Assembly: GCF_006716425.1 (NCBI RefSeq)
Contig: NZ_VFOZ01000002.1
Span: 992,001-1,056,000 of the forward strand
Direction: 5' to 3'
Origin: Actinoallomurus bryophytorum
GTDB lineage: Bacteria > Actinomycetota > Actinomycetes > Streptosporangiales > Streptosporangiaceae
DNA length: 64,000 nt
Below the pieces are notes generated by a model that saw only the letters and a program-made list of their open reading frames with translations, did not search any database and was not told the origin of the DNA. Below are positions 1 to 7,787 of the stretch, one piece after another. Both the position numbers and the translations under genes were made by a program. How positions within the stretch are numbered: the stretch's first letter is position 1; each line of letters begins with the position of its first letter.

Positions 1-263
1 TGCTGGTTCGCCGCCTGGCCGATGCGATCGAGACACCCGCTCATATGACGTGCCATCGCGCCGTCGATGATCTCGTCCATGTCATCGAAGTAGTAGTGGA
101 TCGCACTCTTCGTCAGGGGGCTGGCATCTGCCACGGTTCGCGCGGTACAGGCGGCCAGACCGTCACGGGCGAGGACCTCCGTGGCGGCTTCGATGATCTG
201 TTCCTGCTTGGCTCGCTGGTTCGGCGACCACCGCCTCGCCCGGTTCTCCGTGGATGACCCCAT
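1..263 (-). CDS. TetR/AcrR family regulator, N-terminal part (cut by window edge)
   Basis: The minus strand encodes about 87 residues from an ATG at 263 and runs off the left edge, so only the DNA-binding half is visible. It reads as a typical TetR helix-turn-helix: a basic N-terminus, then IIEAATEVLARDGLAACTAR, then TVADASPLTKSAIHYYF, the usual recognition helix followed by the YYF hallmark. The ligand-binding domain is outside the window, so the effector is unknown. The gene diverges from a VOC/LLM-oxidoreductase pair across an intergenic region with two matching palindromes (295-329), the usual layout for a repressor controlling itself and its neighbours. Family assignment is firm; the regulatory target is inferred. 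Confidence 0.88.
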   Translation of the reverse strand, partial: MGSSTENRARRWSPNQRAKQEQIIEAATEVLARDGLAACTARTVADASPLTKSAIHYYFDDMDEIIDGAMARHMSGCLDRIGQAANQ

Positions 264-294
264 GAGGGGGAGCGTACTCGCTCATTGCGCGATC

Positions 295-329
295 AGGACG
301 GTTGTCCTAACCTTCAGGACGCGTGTCCT
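295..329. promoter_or_regulatory. Twin palindromic operator, probable TetR binding sites
   Basis: Two 14-bp palindromes share the arms AGGAC/GTCCT: 295-308 (AGGACGGTTGTCCT) and 316-329 (AGGACGCGTGTCCT). Their starts are 21 bp apart, about two helical turns, so two dimers could sit on the same DNA face. They lie between the TetR start (263) and the VOC start (366). The repeats are seen directly; assignment to the adjacent TetR protein is inferred from position. Confidence 0.7.
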
Positions 330-365
330 AAGCCAGGCGCGCCGCCACGAGAGGAGAGGGTGATC

Positions 366-740
366 GTGACCCCACCATTCGTCTTCATGGATCTACGGAC
401 CGCCGATGTCGGGGCGTCGCGGCGCTTCTACACCGAGCTGTTCGACTGGACGGTCGCCGACGTCCCGGCCGGGCCCGCGGCGGTCCCGATGTTCGTTGAC
501 ACCGACGGCCCGTGGGGAGGCTTCACCGAGCTCGCGGGGGACGATGACCGGCGGCCACAGTGGATCCCGTACGCGACGGTGACCGGGCTGGAGGACACGA
601 CGAAGCGTGCGATACGGCTCGGTGCGAGCATCGTCCGGCCGAGGGTGGACCTCCCCGTCGGCTCGGTGATCGTCATCCAGGACCCGGCAGGCGCCACGAT
701 CGCCCTGTGGGAGCCCGCGGCCCCCAGCAGCACCTCATGA
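366..740 (+). CDS. VOC family (glyoxalase/bleomycin-resistance fold) protein
   Basis: This 124-residue protein has a single vicinal-oxygen-chelate module pattern: FVFMDLRTADVGASRRFYTE near the start, then GWT-like F-D-W, and a C-terminal VIQDPAGATIALWEP beta strand typical of the fold. VOC proteins are metal-dependent enzymes or binding proteins, and the substrate cannot be read from sequence. The GTG at 366 was chosen because GAGGAGAGG at 351-359 lies six bases upstream; an in-frame GTG at 360 and an ATG at 285 are alternatives, the latter running through the operator palindromes. The stop overlaps the next start as ATGA (737-740), so it is translationally coupled to the LLM oxidoreductase. 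Confidence 0.82.
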   Translation: MTPPFVFMDLRTADVGASRRFYTELFDWTVADVPAGPAAVPMFVDTDGPWGGFTELAGDDDRRPQWIPYATVTGLEDTTKRAIRLGASIVRPRVDLPVGSVIVIQDPAGATIALWEPAAPSSTS

Positions 741-1750
741 CGTCCCGCCCCGGTTACTCCTGTGCACTACCGGGGACGGCCGACGTCGTCGAGAAGGCCA
801 AGCTCGCCGAGCGACTCGGTTACCGCCGCGTCTGGCTGTTCGACTCGCCGGCCCTTCACGGTGACATGTGGGTGGCGCTTGCGCGCATCGCCGCCGGGAC
901 CGACCGGATCGGGCTCGCCACGGGTGTGGCCGTACCCGGTCTGCGTCACCCGATGGCCACCGCATCGGCCATCGGCTCCGTTCATGAACTCGCGCCCGGC
1001 CGCCTCGTCGTCGCCTTCGGGACCGGCTTCACGGCCCGGCACACGCTGGGGATGAAGCCCATCAGCTGGGCTGCCCTCACCTGCCACGTCCGGCAGGTAC
1101 GAGCGCTGCTGGACGGCGAAGTCGTCGATATCGACGGCGAGCCATGTCAGATGATGCAGTCGGCCGGCTCTGGGCCCCCGCGTCCGATCAACGTGCCTCT
1201 GTGGGTGGCGGCCTCGGGCCCGAAAGGAATCGGAGCGGCCCGAGAACTCAACGTGCCGGGCGTCGTGATGACCAGCATCCCGCCGCAGAGCGACCATGGA
1301 TCCGCCGACCCGTGGACGGAGCGCGCGTTGCTGAGGTTCGGCACCGTCCTACGCCCAGGCGAGGACCACACCAGCTCTCGTGTCATCGAGGCCGCCGGCC
1401 CCGGTTACGCCAGTATCGTTCACGCCGTGTGGCAGAACGCGAGCAACGCGGTCGATGCCCTGCCCGGCGGCAGGGCCTGGCGCGCCTCGATCGAAGCCGA
1501 ACGCCCCGAGGGCCACCGCCACCTGGTCGTCCACCAGGGTCATCTTTCCCAGCTGACCGAACGCGACCGCGGCGTCGTGGCCGCCGCCGGACCGGGAATT
1601 CTGGAACCGGGCTGGACGGGTGACGCCGCGTCCACCGCCGCCCGGTTCGAGGAGGCCGGCGCCGATGGAGTGACCGAGATCGTGTACGTCCCGGCAGGCC
1701 CGGACATTCCTGGTGAGCTCACGGCGTTCGCCGCGGCGGCCAACTCGTAA
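737..1750 (+). CDS. LLM-class (luciferase-like) flavin-dependent oxidoreductase
   Basis: This 337-residue protein resembles F420/FMN-dependent luciferase-like monooxygenases. It has AKLAERLGYRRVWLFDSPALHGDMWVALA at the N-terminus, TDRIGLATGV with a following PMATASAIGSVHELAPGR, and GTGFTARHTLGM. Family members use reduced flavin or F420 to oxidise or reduce small organic substrates; the substrate here is not recognisable. The ATG at 737 overlaps the VOC stop (ATGA), so the two form an operon beneath the twin palindromes. A longer in-frame ATG at 560 lies inside the VOC gene and lacks support. The product ends convergent with the DUF5997 gene. Confidence 0.85.
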   Translation: MTSRPGYSCALPGTADVVEKAKLAERLGYRRVWLFDSPALHGDMWVALARIAAGTDRIGLATGVAVPGLRHPMATASAIGSVHELAPGRLVVAFGTGFTARHTLGMKPISWAALTCHVRQVRALLDGEVVDIDGEPCQMMQSAGSGPPRPINVPLWVAASGPKGIGAARELNVPGVVMTSIPPQSDHGSADPWTERALLRFGTVLRPGEDHTSSRVIEAAGPGYASIVHAVWQNASNAVDALPGGRAWRASIEAERPEGHRHLVVHQGHLSQLTERDRGVVAAAGPGILEPGWTGDAASTAARFEEAGADGVTEIVYVPAGPDIPGELTAFAAAANS

Positions 1751-1838
1751 CCCGGCGCTGTACGGCAAGACCGATGTACGGACGAGCAGGCTTTCCGCCA
1801 CCGTGTCCTTCTCCAGAGACCGGCCTCGTTCCGGTGGG

Positions 1839-2228
1839 TCAGGCCTTGGCACGCTCCTGCTTGAGGCGGAGCTCATCTTGGCGGACCCGGGTCTGGATGG
1901 TCTGCTCGCGTTCCAGCCAGCCGGGCCTTTCGGCCTTCAAGGTCTCGATCTCGGCGGTGGTCAGAGGGCCGGTGATGTCGGCGCGGGCCAGGCCCGAGAT
2001 GGAGACGCGGAGCTTCGCGGCGACGACCTGGCGGGGATGGGGGCCCTCGCGGCGCAGGTCGGTGAGCCAAGAGGGCGGGTCGGCCTGGAGTGCGTTCAGC
2101 TCGTCACGGGAGACGACGCCCTCCTGGAACTCGGCGGGCGCTGCCGACAACAGGATCCCCAGCTTCTTGGCCGCGGTCGCGGGCTTCATGGTCTGCGGGG
2201 CCTTCGCCTTCGCCTTGGACGTGCTCAT
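1839..2228 (-). CDS. DUF5997 family protein
   Basis: This 129-residue protein matches the actinobacterial DUF5997 pattern: a Lys/Ala-rich N-terminus, TMKPATAAKKLGILL, then EFQEGVVSRDELNALQADPP, a HPRQVVAAKLRVSISGLAR segment and a charged C-terminus. The VAAKL-x-VSISGLAR segment looks like a small helix-turn-helix, but no DNA-binding function is established. The gene starts 55 bp from a divergent LysR-type effector-domain protein. I recall DUF5997 genes next to such proteins in other actinomycetes, so a functional link is plausible. No catalytic motif is visible. Confidence 0.85.
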   Translation of the reverse strand: MSTSKAKAKAPQTMKPATAAKKLGILLSAAPAEFQEGVVSRDELNALQADPPSWLTDLRREGPHPRQVVAAKLRVSISGLARADITGPLTTAEIETLKAERPGWLEREQTIQTRVRQDELRLKQERAKA

Positions 2229-2283
2229 GATCCCAAGAGTAGCCAGCAGGAGGGAGTCGTCCGGACGTGGTTAGGCTGAGAAG

Positions 2284-2967
2284 GTGACCACGAGTGAGTT
2301 CCGGCTGGCCTACGCGCCGGGAGTGACGCCCGGGAAATGGGCCCGGGTATGGGCCGAGCGGGTAAGGGACGTGCCGCTTCGGCTGATCCAGACGCCCGCC
2401 GCCGAGGCTGTTCTCCTGCTGCGGGACGGCGGCGTGGACGCGGCGTTCGTGCGCCTGCCCGTCGACCGCGAAGCTCTCCACGTGATCCCGCTGTACCTGG
2501 AGACGACCGTGATGGTGGTGCCGAAGGATCACGCGGCGGCCGCGTTCGAGGAGGTGGAGCTTGCCGACCTCGCCGACGAGCAGGTGTTCGAGCCGCTCGA
2601 CGAGGTCGTGGACTGGGCCGACCGGCCCGGGCAGCCCGCCTTCACCCGTCCCGAGAGCACGGCGGACGCGATCGAGCTGGTGGCGTCGGGGGCCGGCGTA
2701 CTACTGCTCCCTCAGTCTCTGGCCCGTCTCCACCACCGCAAAGACCTCACCTACCGCGCCGTGACCGACGCCCCTCAGTCCCAGATCGGCCTGGCCTGGC
2801 TCGAGGCCGAGACGACCGACCTCATGGAGGAACTGATCGGCATCGTCCGCGGCCGCACCCCCAACAGCTCCCGTGGCCGTACCCCCCAGCAGCCGCCCAC
2901 CCGTAAGAAGCCCCCGCAGAAGCGCTCCACCCCCCAACCTCGCCGCCGGACGCGCCGCCCGACGTGA
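2284..2967 (+). CDS. LysR-type substrate-binding domain protein without HTH
   Basis: This 227-residue protein corresponds to the effector-binding half of LysR regulators: FRLAYAPGVTPGKWARVW, an AAFVRLPVDREALHVIPLYLE strand, VMVVPKDHAAA, and SGAGVLLLPQSLARL near residue 140. There is no N-terminal winged-helix DNA-binding domain, and the first residues enter the Rossmann-like domain directly. The last 40 residues are a Pro/Arg/Lys-rich tail (TRKKPPQKR and similar) that could bind nucleic acid. The GTG start at 2284 is preceded by GAGAAG. The gene is divergent from DUF5997, and the two could form a split regulator (inference). Confidence 0.8.
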   Translation: MTTSEFRLAYAPGVTPGKWARVWAERVRDVPLRLIQTPAAEAVLLLRDGGVDAAFVRLPVDREALHVIPLYLETTVMVVPKDHAAAAFEEVELADLADEQVFEPLDEVVDWADRPGQPAFTRPESTADAIELVASGAGVLLLPQSLARLHHRKDLTYRAVTDAPQSQIGLAWLEAETTDLMEELIGIVRGRTPNSSRGRTPQQPPTRKKPPQKRSTPQPRRRTRRPT

Positions 2968-3025
2968 GTAGGCCGGTGCTGTGGTGGTCAACGGCGTCCG
3001 GACGAACTCACCGCGGCGACGCGGG

Positions 3026-5311
3026 TCACGCGGCCTTGAGGCGCTTCTGCTCCGCGGCCACGATTCGGCGCCGTAGTTCGGTCTCGGAGCCCGTGTCCAC
3101 CGCGTCCGGGGTCGCTTTCGCCATGTCGCTGCGGCGCGCGTACTCGTCGAACGCCTCGCGCTTGTCGGCCAGCAACTCGAGGACTCGCTGGTCGACGCTG
3201 TCCCCGCACAGCAGCCGGTGTACGTCCACGCGGCGCACCTGGCCCATCCGGTGCGCGCGGGCGATCGCCTGCTCCTCGATCGACGGCGTCAGCTGCGGCT
3301 CGGCGATGATGACCACCGACGCGGCCTGGATGTTCAGGCCCACGCCGCCCGCCTGGATCTGGGAGACCAGGACCGCAGGTCCCTTGGCGGCGGTGAACCC
3401 GTCCACCATCTCCTGGCGGCCCATCGGCGGGACGTCCCCGGTCAGCGGGCCGACGACGTGCACGCCCGGGACGCGATCACTCCCGGAGCCCAGTACCTGT
3501 GTCACCGTCTCCAGCACGTCGCGGAAGTAGGAGAACACCACGACCTTGCGCCCGCCGGCCGCGGCCTCGCTGACGATCTCCACCAGCCGCCGGAGCTTCG
3601 GCGACCCTTTCACCGTCCCCGGGTCGAACGCCGCCCGGCGCATCGCCATGAAGTTCCCCGCGAGGACCGCTTCCCGGTACGCCCGCAGCGTCGGTCCCTC
3701 GAGTGCCACCCATTCCTGGGTCTCCAACCGCGGCGGGAGCTCGCTGAGCACGTCTTCCTGGTTGCGTCGCAGGTAGACCGGTGCCACCGCCTCCCGGAAC
3801 CTGGTGCCGTCCAGCGCCTCGTCCGCGAGGTCCAGGTCCTCGGCGACCTCCGGGCGCAGGTGCCCGACCAGCACCCGGAACTCCCTCACCTTGTTCTCCA
3901 TCGGCGTCCCCGTCAGGAACAGCACCCGCCTGCTCAGCGCCGCCCATTCGCTGACCGCCTGCGTACGAAGAGCGTCCGGGTTCTTCACGTAGTGCGCCTC
4001 GTCGACGACCATCATCGCCACCGAGACGTCCAGGTCCTCCGGCATGGTGCGCAGCGCCTCGAACGTCGTGATCGCCACGCCGCCCCCGGCCATCCACTCC
4101 TGCTGGGCCGCCTCCCGTTTCTGGCCCGGCCCGTGCATGCGGCGGGCCTCCAGCAGCGTGTGCCGCTCAACCTCGCGAGCCCAGTTGACGACCACGCTCG
4201 CCGGGCAGACGACCAGGAAGTGCGTCGCGCCCTTGGCCGCCAGGTGGCACATCGCGGCCAGCGACTGCATCGTCTTGCCAAGGCCCATCTCGTCGCCGAG
4301 GATCACTCGCTCCTGAACCAGTGCGAACCTCGCGCCGAACGCCTGGTAGCCCCGCAGCGACGTCTTGAGGAGGGACCGGTCGAGGGGGAACACACGAACT
4401 TGCTCAGCGATATCGGCGGGGAGGAAGCCCTGGCCTGCCTCCTTGGTCGGATCGAGTCCGGCCACCTCGATCAGCAGGGCGTTGTAGGCGACCGGCCGGG
4501 CGAGGTAGTCGCTCCACAGCCGGGCGACCCTCGGTGCCTTTCGGGCCCTTTCCAGCTGAGACTCGGCTCTGGACAGGCGTTTGCGTGCCGCGGTGACCTT
4601 TTTGGAACTCAGGGTGGCGTCGAGCTGGGCGAGTGCGTCACGAGCTTCCTGCTTCTTCCGTTCGGAGAATGTGAGGAGCATCCTCCGGCGGCTCGCGCCG
4701 CGTGCCGCCGGGTCGAGGTGATGCCCGAGCTCACTTGCCAGCGGCCTCGGGTCCGGGCCCTTCATCACCGACCTGGTGCGTTCGTAGCGGCGCAAGGCGG
4801 CGATGAGCGCGGCCTGCTCGGGGGTGCGGGCGTCCGGCTCGATGCGTACGCGGGTGGTCTGCTCGACGGACTCCCGCATCTGCGATGCGGCGGCCATGAT
4901 CCGCTTGGCCGTCCTCCGGCGTACTCCGGGGATCCGCCTGAGCGCCTCCGCGCCGGCGGTGAGGACCGCGCCGACCGTTTCGAGGCCGGCGTCATTGAGG
5001 GGGGTGAACGTGACCGGGCGGCCCCGGACAAGCTCCCGGAGACGGTCCACTGGCACGGTGTCCAACTCGCCGGCGACGACCTGATCGCGCACCACTTCGT
5101 ACGCCCGTCGCGCGATCTCGCGGGATTCCTCAGGCGCGGCCAGGACCCCCTCGATGGCATCGTGGACCGCGCGGCCGTCGGAGACGACGGCGCGGGCCGC
5201 CCTTCCCGCGCTGAGGGGCTCGGCTTCGAGGGGCTTCTTCTCGGCCTTCGCAGGCTCCGTGTCGCTCGTCAGGTCCGCTGTGTGTGCCAAAGTGGTCGAG
5301 GCTCTCCGCAT
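3026..5311 (-). CDS. SNF2/RAD54-type DEAD/DEAH helicase-like ATPase
   Basis: About 761 residues. Walker A is GDEMGLGKT near residue 337, the DEAH box is VVDEAHYVKN near 437, a TGTPMEN motif III follows, and motif VI is EEQAIARAHRMGQ near the C-terminus: a complete SNF2 ATPase core. These enzymes translocate on double-stranded DNA and remodel protein-DNA complexes; a bacterial repair or recombination role is inferred. The N-terminal 300 residues include a helix-hairpin-helix-like segment (LRRIPGVRRRTAKRIM) and a coiled-coil-prone Arg/Glu-rich stretch. The start is uncertain: ATG at 5311 and TTG at 5290 are both in frame, and the longer ORF to 5587 looks non-coding upstream. It stands alone between unrelated genes. 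Confidence 0.88.
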   Translation of the reverse strand: MRRASTTLAHTADLTSDTEPAKAEKKPLEAEPLSAGRAARAVVSDGRAVHDAIEGVLAAPEESREIARRAYEVVRDQVVAGELDTVPVDRLRELVRGRPVTFTPLNDAGLETVGAVLTAGAEALRRIPGVRRRTAKRIMAAASQMRESVEQTTRVRIEPDARTPEQAALIAALRRYERTRSVMKGPDPRPLASELGHHLDPAARGASRRRMLLTFSERKKQEARDALAQLDATLSSKKVTAARKRLSRAESQLERARKAPRVARLWSDYLARPVAYNALLIEVAGLDPTKEAGQGFLPADIAEQVRVFPLDRSLLKTSLRGYQAFGARFALVQERVILGDEMGLGKTMQSLAAMCHLAAKGATHFLVVCPASVVVNWAREVERHTLLEARRMHGPGQKREAAQQEWMAGGGVAITTFEALRTMPEDLDVSVAMMVVDEAHYVKNPDALRTQAVSEWAALSRRVLFLTGTPMENKVREFRVLVGHLRPEVAEDLDLADEALDGTRFREAVAPVYLRRNQEDVLSELPPRLETQEWVALEGPTLRAYREAVLAGNFMAMRRAAFDPGTVKGSPKLRRLVEIVSEAAAGGRKVVVFSYFRDVLETVTQVLGSGSDRVPGVHVVGPLTGDVPPMGRQEMVDGFTAAKGPAVLVSQIQAGGVGLNIQAASVVIIAEPQLTPSIEEQAIARAHRMGQVRRVDVHRLLCGDSVDQRVLELLADKREAFDEYARRSDMAKATPDAVDTGSETELRRRIVAAEQKRLKAA

Positions 5312-5409
5312 TGGAACTGGCGATCGGGCAATTGCGAAGATAGAGGATATCGCCGACACATCGAGAATCTCGCTAGGTTTCCGTCGACGACAACATCCCT
5401 GCCAACGGC

Positions 5410-6204
5410 TCAGCCGCTGGCATGGGCGGTGTTGTCGAGCCAGTGCCGGACGAGGTCGATGTCGCCGTCGACGCTGATGTCGGTGGCTCCGCGGTCGGTG
5501 AGAGGAAGTCGCCGGGTCAAGGTCAGCAGCAGCGATCGTGCCGGGCCGGTCACCGTCACATCGGCCTGCCGGGTTCCGGGCTGCCACGCCGCCCCGTCAG
5601 GCCGCCGTTCGATGAACCAGGCGCCCGTGCCGTCGGTGGCCAGCCATTGCAGCGTCTGCCCGGTACCCCTGATGGCGTGAGCGGACTCGGACCGCTGCAT
5701 CTCCCACGTGGGGGAGGTGAGCATCGCGAGGTGGTTGCCGATGAGCGCGGCCGCGACGTCGGCGTCGACGTCGGCGGTCCGGCCCGCCGCGTCGGCCGCG
5801 TCGAAGCCGTGCACGACCGCCTCGTTGAGGAGGCTGGACATCCAGAATCGCGTCCCGGGCCGCTCGTCCCCCGCCGGGTTGAACACCGGCGCGTCGAGCG
5901 CGTCATCGGAGCACGCGTTCACGACCCGCCGCGCGGACTCCGACAGCCAAGCCTGCCACTCGCGGGGATCGGCAGGGAGCACGGCCATCTCCGAGGGCAG
6001 CTGGGTGGGGTCGGTGATGCGCCGCTCGATGATCTCCGCGACCCAGTGCTGGGTCTGGCCCACGTGCTCGACCAGGTCGGCGACGGTCCACTTCGGGGCC
6101 GTCGGCACGGCGGCGTCAGGTCCGGCCGCGGTCGCTGATTCCGCAAGACGCCGGGTGTGTTCGACGATCGCGCGCCGGGCGAGTTCCACGTTCAGGTCGG
6201 TCAT
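5410..6204 (-). CDS. Maleylpyruvate isomerase family mycothiol-dependent enzyme
   Basis: This 264-residue protein begins with the metal-binding helical (DinB-like) module of the mycothiol maleylpyruvate isomerase family: WTVADLVEHVGQTQHWVAEIIERR, then EAVVHGFDAADAAG, which carry the expected histidine ligands. A C-terminal half with SCP2-like strands follows (VTVTGPARSLLLTLTRRLPL). Members use mycothiol as thiol cofactor, consistent with an actinobacterium. The substrate is unknown; most paralogues are not true maleylpyruvate isomerases. The ATG at 6204 is preceded by GGAAAAGGG and matches the usual family N-terminus, so the longer ORF to 6267 was rejected. Confidence 0.86.
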   Translation of the reverse strand: MTDLNVELARRAIVEHTRRLAESATAAGPDAAVPTAPKWTVADLVEHVGQTQHWVAEIIERRITDPTQLPSEMAVLPADPREWQAWLSESARRVVNACSDDALDAPVFNPAGDERPGTRFWMSSLLNEAVVHGFDAADAAGRTADVDADVAAALIGNHLAMLTSPTWEMQRSESAHAIRGTGQTLQWLATDGTGAWFIERRPDGAAWQPGTRQADVTVTGPARSLLLTLTRRLPLTDRGATDISVDGDIDLVRHWLDNTAHASG

Positions 6205-6414
6205 TGGATTGCCCTTTTCCGTAGGTTCGTTGTGCTGTGTGTGACTCGGCGTGCCGGTCGAACTCATCGGTGATCCGTGGACCGGCGTATCGGCTTGCTG
6301 ATCATCTCCTGATCCGTCCGGTCGCTCGACGAGTCGGCCACGCTCGACGTCGTGAAACGCCGGCAGAACTCGGTGCCGCAGCCCGGTGCGGGGTCTCGGT
6401 GAACGCCGACCGGC

Positions 6415-6885
6415 TCAGTGGTAGCCGGTGATGCCGCCCTTGTCGTCGAAGACCACGATGTGGCCGCCGGCCGGTACGGCGCGGCCCTGCCGGGCGGTGT
6501 CGTTCCTGTCGTGATGGGCGGCGGGGCGCTGGAAGACGGTCTTCCCGGTGGTGCGATCGATGATCGCGACGCCGTCCCCCAGCGCGAACAGTGTGCCGTC
6601 CTGCACGGTCCAGTGGTGGTCCGGGACCGCCCAGCGGGGCTGCCCGGCCGCGGGCTGCGGCAACGTGAGGGCGGCACGGTGCGGCTGGGCTATCTTCTCG
6701 CCGGGATCCTGGGGCCCGGTACGCCGGACCGCGATGCCGGCGGCGACCAACCCGGCGGTGACGATCACGGCCGTGCCCGCGATGACGCGCCGCCTCCGCC
6801 TGCGGACCTTCGGACGCGACCGCGGTGGCTCCCTATCGCCGGGGCCGGTCGGCGACTGCGCGGGCGTTTCGGAGGATGCGGCCAT
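6415..6885 (-). CDS. Small single-pass membrane protein with PQQ-like strands
   Basis: About 156 residues. A polar N-terminus rich in Pro and Arg (about 30 residues) ends in KVRRRRRRV, followed by one hydrophobic helix (VIAGTAVIVTAGLVAAGIAV, residues near 32-51). The extracellular part contains repeats of the type GTLFALGDGVAIIDRTTGKTV and PAGGHIVVFDDKGGITGYH, which resemble blades of PQQ/YVTN beta-propellers. It is much too short for a full propeller, so it may be a remnant or a minimal domain. The start at 6885 was chosen because the extension to 7044 has no ribosome site. No function can be named. Confidence 0.6.
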   Translation of the reverse strand: MAASSETPAQSPTGPGDREPPRSRPKVRRRRRRVIAGTAVIVTAGLVAAGIAVRRTGPQDPGEKIAQPHRAALTLPQPAAGQPRWAVPDHHWTVQDGTLFALGDGVAIIDRTTGKTVFQRPAAHHDRNDTARQGRAVPAGGHIVVFDDKGGITGYH

Positions 6886-7055
6886 GCGGGGAATGTACGG
6901 ATGCGTCCGGGCGGCCGCCGACGTTTCAAGAGTTGCTGAAAGACCGGAATCGCGGCCCTCAGGTGGGCCGTTCACATCGCGGCGTGGAGGTGACGACAAC
7001 GATCCCTTCCACGGGCACAAGCCAACAACACTCCAAGCATCCACTCACCAGATGC

Positions 7056-7787
7056 CTAGGACGATATGGCCTCCAGGTCGGCCAGCATCTGTTTGCTTTC
7101 CATCCAGACCAGCGCGCAGCGGGCGGCGCCTGTGGGCGAGGCTCTGAAACGGATGGCGTCGGGTTCCACGTTCGTGTATCCGACGCGTTCGGCGAACCCG
7201 CCGTCGAGCACGGCCCCCTCCATCATGCTGATCGTGAAATCGGTGCGCCAGCGCGCAAACGCCCAGGCGCGAGAGATACGAGGGATGATCCGCCCAAGTC
7301 CCTTTCCCCGATAGTCGGGGCGGTACCAGCCTCCGCCGGAGAATGCCACGCGGCCCGAGATCCTGTCAGCGATCGGCGCCGTGATCTCGCACATGTCGCC
7401 TCTGCCGCGCGCGGACTCCGGATCGGCGTAGAACATCTTCAACGAGGCGGCTTGCGTCCGTAGGTTGGTGGTACGCCAGTCGTAGAACCGCGCCGCCTGC
7501 GCGGCGACCACGTCGCCGGCGGCATTTCGGCCGAGGAGGGCGAAGCCCGTCTCCGTGGTGATCCCACCCAGCTCAGGACGGAAGATCGGCACAAGCGATC
7601 GCCAGGTCGCGGCGTTGGCCGAATTGACGTTGAGAAGCTCCTCAAGCCGAGCGAAGGAGACGACGACCCCTCGACGCCGGGTTTCGGAATCGGCCCAGGC
7701 GAAGAAGCGCTGGAGCAGATCAACCGGGCCGTGGTCGACCTTGATGACATCGCGGAACGCGCCCGTCTGCGGCGAACGACCTGTCAT
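7056..7787 (-). CDS. GNAT-like acyltransferase, last gene of the LIV-importer operon
   Basis: This 243-residue protein carries GGGWYRPDYRGKGLGRIIPRISRAWA near residues 150-175, which fits the acetyl-CoA-binding motif A of GNAT acetyltransferases (R-G-K-G-L-G). The rest is poorly conserved and no substrate is evident. The ATG at 7787 overlaps the stop of the upstream amidohydrolase as ATGA, so it was preferred over an ATG 15 bases earlier. It is the last gene of the minus-strand operon that begins at 14300, so a role in modifying the imported compound or its product is plausible. Family assignment is moderate because only motif A is clear. Confidence 0.65.
   Translation of the reverse strand: MTGRSPQTGAFRDVIKVDHGPVDLLQRFFAWADSETRRRGVVVSFARLEELLNVNSANAATWRSLVPIFRPELGGITTETGFALLGRNAAGDVVAAQAARFYDWRTTNLRTQAASLKMFYADPESARGRGDMCEITAPIADRISGRVAFSGGGWYRPDYRGKGLGRIIPRISRAWAFARWRTDFTISMMEGAVLDGGFAERVGYTNVEPDAIRFRASPTGAARCALVWMESKQMLADLEAISS

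Noticed and set aside
1811-1838. Terminator between the LLM gene and DUF5997
   Set aside because: The only stem (ACCGG/CCGGT with a seven-base loop) is too short to support a call.
2977-5680. 820-codon plus-strand ORF antisense to the SNF2 gene
   Set aside because: It is a His/Arg/Leu-rich shadow of a gene that carries complete helicase motifs on the other strand.
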